The position numbers and the translations under genes were made by a program. From Pseudomonadales bacterium (lineage in GTDB: Bacteria > Pseudomonadota > Gammaproteobacteria > Pseudomonadales > Pseudohongiellaceae): a stretch of 64,000 nucleotides of DNA. The notes under the pieces were generated by a model, which ran no database searches, was not told the origin of the DNA, and saw only the letters and a program-made list of their open reading frames with translations. The stretch covers positions 124,001 through 188,000 of the forward strand of contig JALRBQ010000013.1 of the NCBI GenBank assembly GCA_023257655.1, read 5' to 3'. Of this stretch, positions 9,997 to 19,075 are shown in pieces; position 1 is the stretch's first letter, and each line of letters begins with the position of its first letter.

Positions 9997-10934
9997 GGTG
10001 TCACCTCGGCGCGGCGCCTCTGGGTCACAGCCACGAAGATGTCTTCGAGATCCGGAAACACCTCCCGCACCTCGGCGTTGATCGCCGCCGACTGCAGATT
10101 GTGCTGCACCATCTGCAGTGCATCGGGCAGCGTCTTCGGTAACAACACCCGCAGCCTGACACCGAGCTGGGTGATGCTGGTGATCTTCGTCTCCTGCGCC
10201 AGACTCAGGCGCGCACGATTGGGATCACTGGCCTCGACCTCAATCACGCGCATGTCGATGTTTTCGCCGAGACTGCGCGGCGACCCGTCCGCGACCTTTA
10301 CACCGCGGTCGAGAATCGCAAGGCTATGGCAGCGCGCCGCCTCGTCCATGTAATGGGTCGAGACCAGAATCGTCGTGCCCTGCTCGGCCAGTTCGAACAG
10401 CGTCTCCCAGAAGTCGCGCCGATTCTGGGGATCGACCGCGCTAGTCGGTTCGTCCAGCAGCAAAATCTTCGGCCGGTGCAGCGTCGCTGCGGCCAGAGCC
10501 AGTCGTTGTTTCTGGCCGCCGCTCAGGGTGCCGGCACGCTGGCGTTCCTTTTCCCGCAGGTTGTACTGGGTCAGCAGTTCTTCCACACGTGCTTTGCGCT
10601 GGGCGCGACTGACGGCATACACCTCGCTGATGAACCGCAGGTTCTCTTTTACTGTGAGGTCCTCGTACAGCGAGAAGCGCTGGGTCATGTACCCGATCTG
10701 CTGCTTCAAGGCTTCGGACTCCTGACGCGTGTCCATGCCCATGACCGTCGCTGTGCCGGCGCTCGGCAGCAGCAACCCGCATAACATACGAATTGTGGTA
10801 GATTTGCCGGAGCCGTTAGGCCCCAGGAAGCCATAGATTTTGCCGGCCGGAATCTCGAGATCGACATTATTCACAGCCACGAGTGAGCCGAACTTGCGAG
10901 TGAGCCCGTGCGCGGAGATGGCGGGTGCGTTCAT
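9993..10934 (-). CDS. ABC transporter ATP-binding protein
   Basis: GPNGSGKSTT Walker A, LSGGQKQR signature, ILLLDEPTSAVD Walker B. Confidence 0.95.
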   Translation of the reverse strand: MNAPAISAHGLTRKFGSLVAVNNVDLEIPAGKIYGFLGPNGSGKSTTIRMLCGLLLPSAGTATVMGMDTRQESEALKQQIGYMTQRFSLYEDLTVKENLRFISEVYAVSRAQRKARVEELLTQYNLREKERQRAGTLSGGQKQRLALAAATLHRPKILLLDEPTSAVDPQNRRDFWETLFELAEQGTTILVSTHYMDEAARCHSLAILDRGVKVADGSPRSLGENIDMRVIEVEASDPNRARLSLAQETKITSITQLGVRLRVLLPKTLPDALQMVQHNLQSAAINAEVREVFPDLEDIFVAVTQRRRAEVTP

Positions 10935-10944
10935 GGGTGACAGC

Positions 10945-11889
10945 CTATTCGAAGCTGATCTGCACGGGCACCCCGTCTGGCAAACGCTCGGCGCGCTCGG
11001 GCAGGGTTACTTCGGCGACGTAGGACAGGCGACCACGATCGCGTTCGGTGAGGGCGAAATACGGCGTGAAGCTGGGCTCGGCGGCAATGCGACGCACCGT
11101 TCCCGTAAGCGCTTCAGTCACGCCGTCCACGTGCACCTGCAATGTACTGCCGGGTCGTAGTGAGGTGCGCATGATCTCCGGAATATAGACGCGGGCATAG
11201 GGCTGGGTACCACCCAGCAGCACGGCCACCACATCACCCGGTCGCGGGCGTTCACCGACTTCAAACGGCAGGGAATCAACGAGGGCTGCCACCGGCGCAG
11301 TTATCTCAAGCCGTTCCAGATTCAGGCGCAGACCGGCGATCTCGGCCTCCACCTGCTGCAGTTGATTGCGGGTCTGGACGACGCGCTCTTCACGTGTGCC
11401 TGCATGCAGCAGCGTCAGTTGCGCCTCGACATTGTCGATGCGTGCGACCGCGGCATCCAGCAACCGACGCGCGTTGTCGACGCTCTCCTGTGAGCCCAGG
11501 TTCTGCTGCCGCAGGCTCTCCGCGCGCGCCAGTTCCTTCGAGCGGTAGTCGTGTTCGATTATCGCCTCCGCGAGAGACGTTTCCACGATCGCGATCTGTT
11601 CCGGTCGCTCACCGTTGAGCTGTTCCTGCAACACGGCGAGCAGACGCTGTCGGTTCGCGTCGGCGGCTGCGATCTGCGACTCGATCCGCGAGCCGTCCTG
11701 CCGCAGCACCAAGGCACCCGGCTGCAGTCCATCGCCTTCAGTGACGGCTATCGCCAGAATGGGTTCGGCGTACTCGGCAACGAGTTCGATGCGATCAGAT
11801 TCCAGCTGTCCGACCGCCTGCAAGGCTGCTTCCTCGCAGGAGGCCAACAACAGGCACAGCATCACGAAACCGGTTTTGTAGATGTTCAT
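10945..11889 (-). CDS. HlyD-family periplasmic adaptor (putative lipoprotein)
   Basis: LLASCEE lipobox; coiled-coil and barrel-sandwich pattern; sits between TetR and ABC genes. Confidence 0.88.
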   Translation of the reverse strand: MNIYKTGFVMLCLLLASCEEAALQAVGQLESDRIELVAEYAEPILAIAVTEGDGLQPGALVLRQDGSRIESQIAAADANRQRLLAVLQEQLNGERPEQIAIVETSLAEAIIEHDYRSKELARAESLRQQNLGSQESVDNARRLLDAAVARIDNVEAQLTLLHAGTREERVVQTRNQLQQVEAEIAGLRLNLERLEITAPVAALVDSLPFEVGERPRPGDVVAVLLGGTQPYARVYIPEIMRTSLRPGSTLQVHVDGVTEALTGTVRRIAAEPSFTPYFALTERDRGRLSYVAEVTLPERAERLPDGVPVQISFE

Positions 11890-12560
11890 GGATTTTTCTC
11901 CAGTGCGGCACCGGCACTCGCCGTGTGCACTCCATGCAGGAAGAGTTGGGTGTTATGGCTCGCGTAGCGGGACGCGAAATCGGCATCGACCTTGATGTTC
12001 AGTACCTGCTCTACCATCGGCTTGGCAAGGAAGGGAAAGATCGTCATGCCCATCAGCGACAACAGCATCATCGCCGGATCCAGATTGTCTCGAAATTGTC
12101 CGCCGGCCATGCCTTTATGAATCGAGGTGATGAGCCGCGGTGCGAAGCTGGTAGCGAACTTCTGGATCACGGCCTGCTTGATCTCGCCCTCGCTGAACAG
12201 CACCTCGCGCACCACAAAGTTGGGCCACCAGGGATTCGCCGCCAGCAACAGGCAGTAGCTGTGGCTGAATTCCTCAATCGTGAATTCGGTACCGGGGTGC
12301 AGGGCTTCCAGACTCTGCTCCAAGGACTCCAGCACGTCCTCCACCATGGCCAGATAGAGCCCCTGCTTGCCGCCAAAGTAGTAACTGACCATGGCGCCGT
12401 TGACGTTCGCCGCCGCCGCGATCTGGCGGATCGATACCGCCTTGAATTCATTGCTCAGGAACAGCGCACGCGCCGCTTGCAGCAGGCTGTCCCGCACCCG
12501 GTCGCCATCGCTGCCACTGGGGCGCCCGGCACCGCTGCGGGGGAGTTCGTTGTCTATCAT
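11886..12560 (-). CDS. TetR/AcrR family transcriptional regulator
   Basis: N-terminal HTH: LLQAARALFLSNEFKAVSIRQIAAAANVNGAMVSYYFGGKQGLYLAM. Confidence 0.93.
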   Translation of the reverse strand: MIDNELPRSGAGRPSGSDGDRVRDSLLQAARALFLSNEFKAVSIRQIAAAANVNGAMVSYYFGGKQGLYLAMVEDVLESLEQSLEALHPGTEFTIEEFSHSYCLLLAANPWWPNFVVREVLFSEGEIKQAVIQKFATSFAPRLITSIHKGMAGGQFRDNLDPAMMLLSLMGMTIFPFLAKPMVEQVLNIKVDADFASRYASHNTQLFLHGVHTASAGAALEKNP

Positions 12561-12614
12561 GCCGGTTATGTCCTGTGGATCGGGGCCTGGTCTAACCTGA
12601 TCATGGTCGAAGGG

Positions 12615-12640
12615 TTATTAATTAAACATTTAATTAATAA
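12615..12640. promoter_or_regulatory. Putative TetR-family operator (perfect palindrome)
   Basis: TTATTAATTAAA-CA-TTTAATTAATAA, 12-bp perfect arms, ~55 bp upstream of the TetR start. Confidence 0.7.
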
Positions 12641-12749
12641 ACTGTCAAGCCCAAATCCGCGACCAGGCATGCCCTCAATCCAGACCCACAGGACGGCCAC
12701 AGGTCTGCTACACTGCCGGCTGCGTAATCGGGGGCTATCAAACGTGTGG

Positions 12750-13304
12750 ATGTTGAGTGCTGGACTGATCCTGTTTCTGCTGCCCCATCTGGTGCGGGAG
12801 CTGGGCCTGCGAGAACCGCTGCGGCGACGCCTGCCGAGCGAAGGGGCCTACAAGGGACTCTACAGCCTGGTAGCCCTGGCGGGTCTCGGGCTCATCATTC
12901 TGGGAAAATCCCGCGCGCCTTTCATCATGATCTGGGAACCGCCCTTCGAGCTGCGGTACATCAGCCACCTGCTGATGATCCCCGCCTTCATGCTGGTGCT
13001 GCTCGGTAATCTGCCACCTTCGTACCTGCGACGCGTGCTGGGCCACCCGATGTTGCTCGGGGTCTGCCTGTGGGGAGCGGCTCATCTCTGGGCCAATGGC
13101 GACCTCGCCTCCATGCTGCTGTTTGGCAGTTTCACCGTGTGGGCCGCGTTCAAATTCATCGCGCTCAGCCGGTCAACCTCAGCCTCCGCTCGGCCACCGG
13201 CCTGGAAGTGGGATATCACTGCCGTGGTTGCGGGACTGCTCGGTTATGTCATCATCAGCGTCTTTCATGGCCAACTGTTCGGGGTGGGACTGAATTTTGT
13301 GTAA
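12750..13304 (+). CDS. NnrU family membrane protein
   Basis: MLSAGLILFLLPHLVRELGLREPLRRRLPSEGAYKGLYSLVALAGLGLI ... hydrophobic segments; in-frame upstream extension of the ORF track rejected. Confidence 0.8.
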   Translation: MLSAGLILFLLPHLVRELGLREPLRRRLPSEGAYKGLYSLVALAGLGLIILGKSRAPFIMIWEPPFELRYISHLLMIPAFMLVLLGNLPPSYLRRVLGHPMLLGVCLWGAAHLWANGDLASMLLFGSFTVWAAFKFIALSRSTSASARPPAWKWDITAVVAGLLGYVIISVFHGQLFGVGLNFV

Positions 13305-13704
13305 GCCTCTGGAAAAGCTGCTATCGGGTCTGGTGCTGCTCAGCGCCCTCACTCTCTCCCTGCCGGCGCAAGCAGCGGAAGATCTGTCCGCGCACTGGAA
13401 CGGCGTCTGGAATGCCGAAGGCACCCTGTTCACGATTGGTGTCGAGGTGACGGACAAGGTCATGAAGGTGACGAAGATTGAGACGATGGGATTTGAGTGG
13501 AGCAATAGCGACGGCGAGGTGGAGGGCAATATCGTACGGGTTACCGTCGAATACGCCGGCGTCACCGGCGTCGTGCAGGCTGAACTGATTGACGCCACCA
13601 CGGCGATTGCCTTCGCGGCGAGCTGCACCCCCGAGTACATGGTGGTCTGCGCCCTGGCCAAGGACCGTCAGGCGGTCTTCAAGAAGACCGCCACAAGCCC
13701 CTGA
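13297..13704 (+). CDS. Small secreted hypothetical protein (TTG start)
   Basis: Signal-peptide-like N-terminus (LLSGLVLLSALTLSLPAQAAE); overlaps the end of the NnrU-like gene. Confidence 0.6.
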   Translation: MCKPLEKLLSGLVLLSALTLSLPAQAAEDLSAHWNGVWNAEGTLFTIGVEVTDKVMKVTKIETMGFEWSNSDGEVEGNIVRVTVEYAGVTGVVQAELIDATTAIAFAASCTPEYMVVCALAKDRQAVFKKTATSP

Positions 13705-13713
13705 ACGTTCAGG

Positions 13714-14310
13714 CTAGATTTCGGTGATTGACGTCACGACCTTGCTGACGATGCCGTAGTCGATCGCTTCCTCAACCGTCATCCAGTAATCGCGGTCGGT
13801 ATCCTGGGCGACCCGCTCCAGCGGCTGGCCGGTTTCTTTGGCGATGAGCTGATTGATGCGGGCGCGCATCTTGACGATCTGTTCGGCCTGAATCTTGATG
13901 TCGCTGGCCACCCCCATCGAGCCCCCTGAAGGCTGGTGTACCAAAAACCGTGTGTTAGGCAAGGAAAAGCGATTTTCCTTGGCTGCAGCCAGATAAATCG
14001 TAGTTGCCGCACTCGCCACCCAACCCGTGCCTATTACCTTCACTACCGGCTTGATGAACTTGATCATGTCGTACACCACATCGCCGGATTCGACATGACC
14101 ACCCGGAGAGCTGATATAGATTGTAATCGGAGCATCGCTCTCGGCGGCCAGGGCCAGCAGCTTCTCGGTTACCGAACGCGCCAGCTTGTCGTTGATTTCG
14201 CCGAAGATCGTAATCGCGCGGGACTTGAACAGCTTCTCATCCATAAATCCCGAAGGCGTTGGCGCCTTGTTGTCCTTGTTGTCGTCCCCTTCGGGAGAAT
14301 TCACGTGCAT
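13714..14310 (-). CDS. ClpP-family protease subunit
   Basis: ITIYISSPGGHVESGDVVYDMI, GTGWVASAATTIYLAA (Ser), FLVHQPSGG (His), DTDRDYWMTVEEAIDYGIV (Asp). Confidence 0.9.
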   Translation of the reverse strand: MHVNSPEGDDNKDNKAPTPSGFMDEKLFKSRAITIFGEINDKLARSVTEKLLALAAESDAPITIYISSPGGHVESGDVVYDMIKFIKPVVKVIGTGWVASAATTIYLAAAKENRFSLPNTRFLVHQPSGGSMGVASDIKIQAEQIVKMRARINQLIAKETGQPLERVAQDTDRDYWMTVEEAIDYGIVSKVVTSITEI

Positions 14311-14345
14311 TTGAAACCTCTGCGTTAAGTAAATAAAAAATCGTG

Positions 14346-14738
14346 CTATTCGACTGTGTCACACCCGACCTGCTTGCTGCGCAACCAGGCCACGATCTTC
14401 CACAGGTCGGCGTCGCCCTCCGGAAAGTTAGACCCGAAGCCTACCATGCGCGTGCCGGAGATGCCGACCCGAATGGTCCTGGCAATTTCTTCGTCACTCG
14501 AGCCATGATTCCATACGCAATCAAACAGGTAACTGGCCTCGGTAGTCTCGACCGGCTCGAGCGCGTGACAGGTATCGGCGCAGCTTCCCGCAAACAGGGC
14601 TGAGGCGCGTGACATCGCCTCGGCATTGGCCATGTAACTCTGCACCTCTGTGAGCGGCTCCGGTTCGACAACCGGTTCCTCTCTACAGGCCACAAGGGTG
14701 AGCAATACGCCGACAAGCAGTGCAGTCTTGTTCATCAA
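14346..14738 (-). CDS. Putative c-type cytochrome lipoprotein with CX3CH motif
   Basis: LVACREE lipobox; LFAGSCADTCHALEP and GTRMVGFGSNFPEGDADLWKIVAWLRS C-terminal cytochrome-c-like helix. Confidence 0.65.
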   Translation of the reverse strand: MMNKTALLVGVLLTLVACREEPVVEPEPLTEVQSYMANAEAMSRASALFAGSCADTCHALEPVETTEASYLFDCVWNHGSSDEEIARTIRVGISGTRMVGFGSNFPEGDADLWKIVAWLRSKQVGCDTVE

Positions 14739-14863
14739 AGGCTACTCAAAGGCTCCGGGTTGACCTGTCAATCTGACCGCGCACGCTGACGCGTTGTTGG
14801 CCGCATCCGATTGTAGGCGCTTGCCGAAATCTTGCCAACTGACAGCCTCTGCCACAATGTCGG

Positions 14864-17368
14864 TCAGCGTTCCTCTTTGCCCAATGGCTGGAACGCAATC
14901 AGAAGCTGCGGCAGCAGGGTCAGGGCGCCGGTGAGGGCCACGATCATCGCCAGGCTTGTCAGCAAGCCGAACACGATCGTGGGGATGAAATTGGACAGCG
15001 CCAGGATTGAGAAGCCGGCGACGATGGTCATCGACGTAAAGTACATGGCGCGCCCGATGCTGTTATGACAGAAGTACATCGTTTCCCGGTAATTGCCGAA
15101 GCGGGGGAATTCGCGCTTGAAACGGTGCATATAGTGAATGGTGTTGTCCACGCCAATCCCCACCGAGATCGACGCGATGGTGATCGTCATGATGTCCAGC
15201 GGCAATCCCAGCCAGCCCATGACGCCCAGCACGAAGGCGGCGGCGATCGCATTCGGAATAATGCACAGAATGGCGATTTTCATGGAGCGGAACAGGGTGA
15301 GGAACATCAACATGATCACAAACATCACCACGCCCAGCGTCAGAATCTGGGAGTCATAAAGGCTCTGCAAGACGTTGTTATAGAGCACCAGGATGCCGGT
15401 GACGCGAACCTGCTGATCGGTAAACCCGAACTGCTGCTCGACACCGGATTCCAGCCGCCGCAGCAATTCGTTGCGGCGCAAATTGGGATCGGACTCCGGC
15501 ACGCGCACGTTAAACCGTAACTCGTTCTCCTCGATAGAGACGAAGGGATTCAGCACCGATACTTTCAATGCCTCGGGGATGCGGGAGTACAGCAGTGCCC
15601 ACATCACGCCGTCGATCGGCTCGTTGCCATTGAGTTTTTCGGCGAGTTGGATGACGGCGCCGAAGGACAGCACCTTGCCGGTCTGTGGATCGGCGTCGAG
15701 ATAGCTGTGGATGTCCTCGATCAGGTTCATCTTGGGCGCCGTAAACCAGTAGGCGTCGCCACTGGAAGCACCACCGAAATCGCTGTCGAAACCATCGTCA
15801 AACCCATCATCGAAGCCATCGTCAAAGCCGTCGTCGAAACCGTCATCGGCGGCCTCTTCCGTGGGCAGATCAACGATCAAATCGAACGACAGTGTGCCGC
15901 CGAGTTTCTCATCGAACAGGGTCATGCCCTGATAGATCTCGGTCTTCTCCCGGAAATAGTCGATGAAGCTGTTCTCGACCTCCAGGCGTGTCAGGCCGAT
16001 TACGCTCAGCAGCGCGATAGCGGCGTAGACATACAACATGCCATTTTTCATCTTGTCAGTAATAGCCGCGAGTGCCGCCGTGAGGTTCATCTGTAACGAG
16101 GCCGACACCTTCGACTGGTCCACGCTCAGCAGACTCATGACGGCGGGGAATAACAGGAACACGACGGTGAGTGCGACGAGCACACCCATCACCATCATCC
16201 AGCCGAAGGAGATGATGGGCGAGATGCCACTTACGATCAGTGAGCCGAAGGCCACGGCCGTCGTCAGGGCGGTGTAGAGGCAGGGCATGAACATGCTGAG
16301 CACCGAATGCCGCAGCAGCTTGTCGTGGTTGCTGAAGTGCCGGGTCGCCCGCAATTCGCGGTAGCGAACTGTCAGGTGCACCGTCAACGAGATGGTGATG
16401 ATCAACAACAGTGAAATGAAGTTGGATGAGACGACCGTTACCCGCCAGTCCATAAACCCAAGAAAGCCCACCATGATGACACCGGCCACGGCACAGCAAG
16501 CCAGCGGTAACGCCACCCAGCGCACGCGCCGAAAGATCAGGCCCAGTGCGATGATGATGAAGGCCAGCACGCCGAAGCTGAAGCTGCTGAGGTCGCCGCG
16601 CACAAACGTGACGAGGTCATCGGCGATCATCGGTGCGCCGCCCAAATAGATCTGGGCCTTGTCCCGGTGTTGATCGAGGATGCCGCGGATGGTGGCAATG
16701 GTTTCGGTTTGACGGCGTCCGGTCTCGACGGTGTAGGCGGCGTAGTCGGCCTCGACCTGTCGCAGCTCAAAACCCTCTTCCTCGGTCAGCGTTCCCGCCG
16801 CCTCCTTGTTGCGCAGGTCGGTGCGCTGATCGAGCAAGGTGCGCAGCCGTTCGTCCGGCGCGAAGCTCACGAGCAAACCCGCAGTCTCGCCGTCGGGGCT
16901 CACCACCGCGTTGCGGAACACCGGGCTATTGGTGATTTCCTCGCGGGCCTGTGCCAGATCCAGTTCCGGGTCCATCACGGTCAGGTAGTCTTCGGAAATA
17001 CCGGTCAGCGGCGTGTCGAGAAATACCGGCACATTGAGAATGCTGTCGATGGACTGCACGCGCTCCACCTGCATCAGGTCATCCCGCAGGGCGACGAGGT
17101 CATTGAGCACCGGCCGCGAGAACAGCTCGCCGCTGAGGGGTGTGTAGGCGACGATGACCGAGTCGCGCACGCCGAAGCGGTTATTGATCAGGCGCGAATA
17201 TTCCAGGTCCTTGTCGCCTTCCAGCAGCAACGAATCCGCCGACGCGTCGAGCCGGAAATATCGTGTCTGATAGGCAAAGGCGGCCGCGATGGCCAGCAGA
17301 ATGACGATAACGAGCAGCGGCCTGCCAAAGACGAGATTGGTATAAGCCCGCGTGAGTCTGGAGAGCAT
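14864..17368 (-). CDS. MMPL/RND superfamily exporter
   Basis: SVGIGVDNTIHYMHRFKREF and duplicated 6-TM organisation; start refined to MLSRLTRAYTNLVFGRP. Confidence 0.9.
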   Translation of the reverse strand: MLSRLTRAYTNLVFGRPLLVIVILLAIAAAFAYQTRYFRLDASADSLLLEGDKDLEYSRLINNRFGVRDSVIVAYTPLSGELFSRPVLNDLVALRDDLMQVERVQSIDSILNVPVFLDTPLTGISEDYLTVMDPELDLAQAREEITNSPVFRNAVVSPDGETAGLLVSFAPDERLRTLLDQRTDLRNKEAAGTLTEEEGFELRQVEADYAAYTVETGRRQTETIATIRGILDQHRDKAQIYLGGAPMIADDLVTFVRGDLSSFSFGVLAFIIIALGLIFRRVRWVALPLACCAVAGVIMVGFLGFMDWRVTVVSSNFISLLLIITISLTVHLTVRYRELRATRHFSNHDKLLRHSVLSMFMPCLYTALTTAVAFGSLIVSGISPIISFGWMMVMGVLVALTVVFLLFPAVMSLLSVDQSKVSASLQMNLTAALAAITDKMKNGMLYVYAAIALLSVIGLTRLEVENSFIDYFREKTEIYQGMTLFDEKLGGTLSFDLIVDLPTEEAADDGFDDGFDDGFDDGFDDGFDSDFGGASSGDAYWFTAPKMNLIEDIHSYLDADPQTGKVLSFGAVIQLAEKLNGNEPIDGVMWALLYSRIPEALKVSVLNPFVSIEENELRFNVRVPESDPNLRRNELLRRLESGVEQQFGFTDQQVRVTGILVLYNNVLQSLYDSQILTLGVVMFVIMLMFLTLFRSMKIAILCIIPNAIAAAFVLGVMGWLGLPLDIMTITIASISVGIGVDNTIHYMHRFKREFPRFGNYRETMYFCHNSIGRAMYFTSMTIVAGFSILALSNFIPTIVFGLLTSLAMIVALTGALTLLPQLLIAFQPLGKEER
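15784..15843. repeat. 12-bp in-frame tandem repeat encoding (DDGF)x5
   Basis: Protein reads DDGFDDGFDDGFDDGFDDGFDSDFGG; five 12-bp units in DNA. Confidence 0.9.
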
Positions 17369-17525
17369 GGATAGTCCTGTGAACGTGTTCGACGGGTTCT
17401 GGAGACCGCGCGTGGGCGGCGGGGAAGCTCCCGGGTGCTTGCGGCGCTTACTATACGTGTTTCGGCGCCCGAATTCGAATGCTGCCCGTGATTCAGGCCA
17501 CATTATTCCCCGGCTGTTGGGTAAA

Positions 17526-17554
17526 AAAAAGCCGGAACGGGGGTTCCGGCTTTG
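17526..17554. terminator. Intrinsic terminator
   Basis: aaaaGCCGGAAC-gggg-GTTCCGGCttt. Confidence 0.7.
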
Positions 17555-17574
17555 GTTTGCAGGTGGCGCGCCTG

Positions 17575-17649
17575 TTGACTCAGGTCCTTTTGACTCAGGT
17601 CCTTTTGATTAAGGTCCTGTTGGTTCAGAGCTTATTGATTCAGGGCCTC
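17575..17649. repeat. 15-bp degenerate tandem repeat (5 units) spanning a stop codon
   Basis: Minus strand: GCCCTGAATCAATAA/GCTCTGAACCAACAG/GACCTTAATCAAAAG/GACCTGAGTCAAAAG/GACCTGAGTCAACAG. Confidence 0.8.
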
Positions 17650-18630
17650 CTGATGCTCCAGTTGGCGGGCCCCGCCGAGAATGCCGGGGAAGGCGTAGTT
17701 GCCTTCGTGGCAGGCATACTCATACATGCGGTCGCCGGCCGGCCGACGGTTCATGGCGATCTCGCCGGTCCAGGCGCGCTGATAGGAGGCCGGGTCGTCC
17801 ATGGTGAAACTGTACTTGATCTTGTCCGGTCCGATCAGCTCGAAGCGTTCGGTGATCTGCAGCTGCTCCGAGCTGCCGCGGTAGGACTGGAAGTCGTTGA
17901 AGTTCTTGGTTTCAACCACCAGGGTGTCGCCCTCCCAATGCCCGACCGAGTCACCCATCCACTTGTTCAGGTCGGTGTTGTTATGGGCCTTGTTCAGGGG
18001 AATGATGCGGGTGTCATGCACCATCTCCACCAGAATCACCACGTAGTCTTCGGTCTGCACAATCTGGTAATTGTTGTTATACATCACCGGCAGCATGGGC
18101 GGGCCGGAACTGGAGCCGAAGGACAGCAGGCAGCGCTCACCCAGCGGTCGCAACTCGGGACCATCGAAGTCCTCGACGCCGGGCATGGCGCGCAAGCGGC
18201 TGACCATGGCATTGGAGCGGAAACCCTCGACGAACGGAATGCGGCCATTGGCCGGATCGACGATGATGGAGGTGCGATATTCGCCATTGATCTCGATGGC
18301 ATTGGTGCCGCGGTCGACCCAGAAATTGTTATACCCGGCTTCCGTGTTGCCGTCTTCTGGGGGAGCCCGTTCCGGGTCGCTCGGCAGGTCGGCACGAGCG
18401 ATGCGGTCGCGCCAGCCCTGCTCCTGATCGGCGGCCTCGGCGGCGGTCAAAAAGCCTTTCTCGCCGAATTCCACCGGACGTTCCAGTGGGGTCTGGGTGG
18501 CATTGGTCCAGATGCCTTGCAGGTCAGGCTGGCCACTCGGCGTGCGGGGCGGGGTCCATTCCTGCCCAAAAGCCGGCAGCGCGAGAAGCGAGATGAGTGA
18601 AGCAACGAGGACGGGGGCGCGTGTTGTCAT
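17632..18630 (-). CDS. Secreted conserved hypothetical protein
   Basis: Signal peptide MTTRAPVLVASLISLLALPAFGQ; GQPDLQGIWTNATQTPLERP; start refined. Confidence 0.75.
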   Translation of the reverse strand: MTTRAPVLVASLISLLALPAFGQEWTPPRTPSGQPDLQGIWTNATQTPLERPVEFGEKGFLTAAEAADQEQGWRDRIARADLPSDPERAPPEDGNTEAGYNNFWVDRGTNAIEINGEYRTSIIVDPANGRIPFVEGFRSNAMVSRLRAMPGVEDFDGPELRPLGERCLLSFGSSSGPPMLPVMYNNNYQIVQTEDYVVILVEMVHDTRIIPLNKAHNNTDLNKWMGDSVGHWEGDTLVVETKNFNDFQSYRGSSEQLQITERFELIGPDKIKYSFTMDDPASYQRAWTGEIAMNRRPAGDRMYEYACHEGNYAFPGILGGARQLEHQEALNQ

Positions 18631-19022
18631 TGTTATTCTCCAGACACAGATTGACCCGATGTCAGGCAGGGTACTCCTTCTCCCCTGCCCCCTCAATATG
18701 CGCCGCGACACAGCTCCCGAGCGCCGGGACAGAATGCAGAAGCGAACATGACGGCGAGCCGAGCGGGGTTTGCGACGAAGCGGATGCCGGCGCCGGGCGG
18801 GCCTAACAATCCTCAGTTACTTATTCCTGAAAACCCGTTGAATAACAGGCTACTGATTCCTGCAAAGCCTGCAGATTACGGCCTTCGGTGGCGCGTTCTG
18901 CAATAATCTGTGACATTAAACATCGGCACTGGGATGCCCGCCGATAAATTGCTACTATTCTTCCCACGTTGCCGCCGCCTGTTGAAAGACGGCGTTGCGC
19001 GCCCAATACTCATGACTCGACG

Positions 19023-19056
19023 CAGACTTGTTCAGACCTTGTTTCGACCTTGTTGA
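19023..19056. repeat. ~12-bp tandem repeat upstream of redoxin gene
   Basis: cagacttgtt/cagaccttgttt/cgaccttgttga. Confidence 0.55.
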
Positions 19057-19075
19057 GAGAAGAGGAGTTGTACAC

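Noticed and set aside
11925-13304. 459-aa plus-strand ORF as one protein
   Set aside because: The first ~275 codons are antisense to the TetR gene and its intergenic region; only the part from ~12750 shows the NnrU-like protein.
17479-18600. Long plus-strand ORF (373 aa) antisense to the secreted hypothetical gene, and similar shadow ORFs (e.g. 27330-28268 -, 29514-30563 +, 45484-46389 -)
   Set aside because: They lie opposite well-supported genes, have low-complexity or unnatural composition and no recognisable domain; typical shadow ORFs of GC-rich coding DNA.
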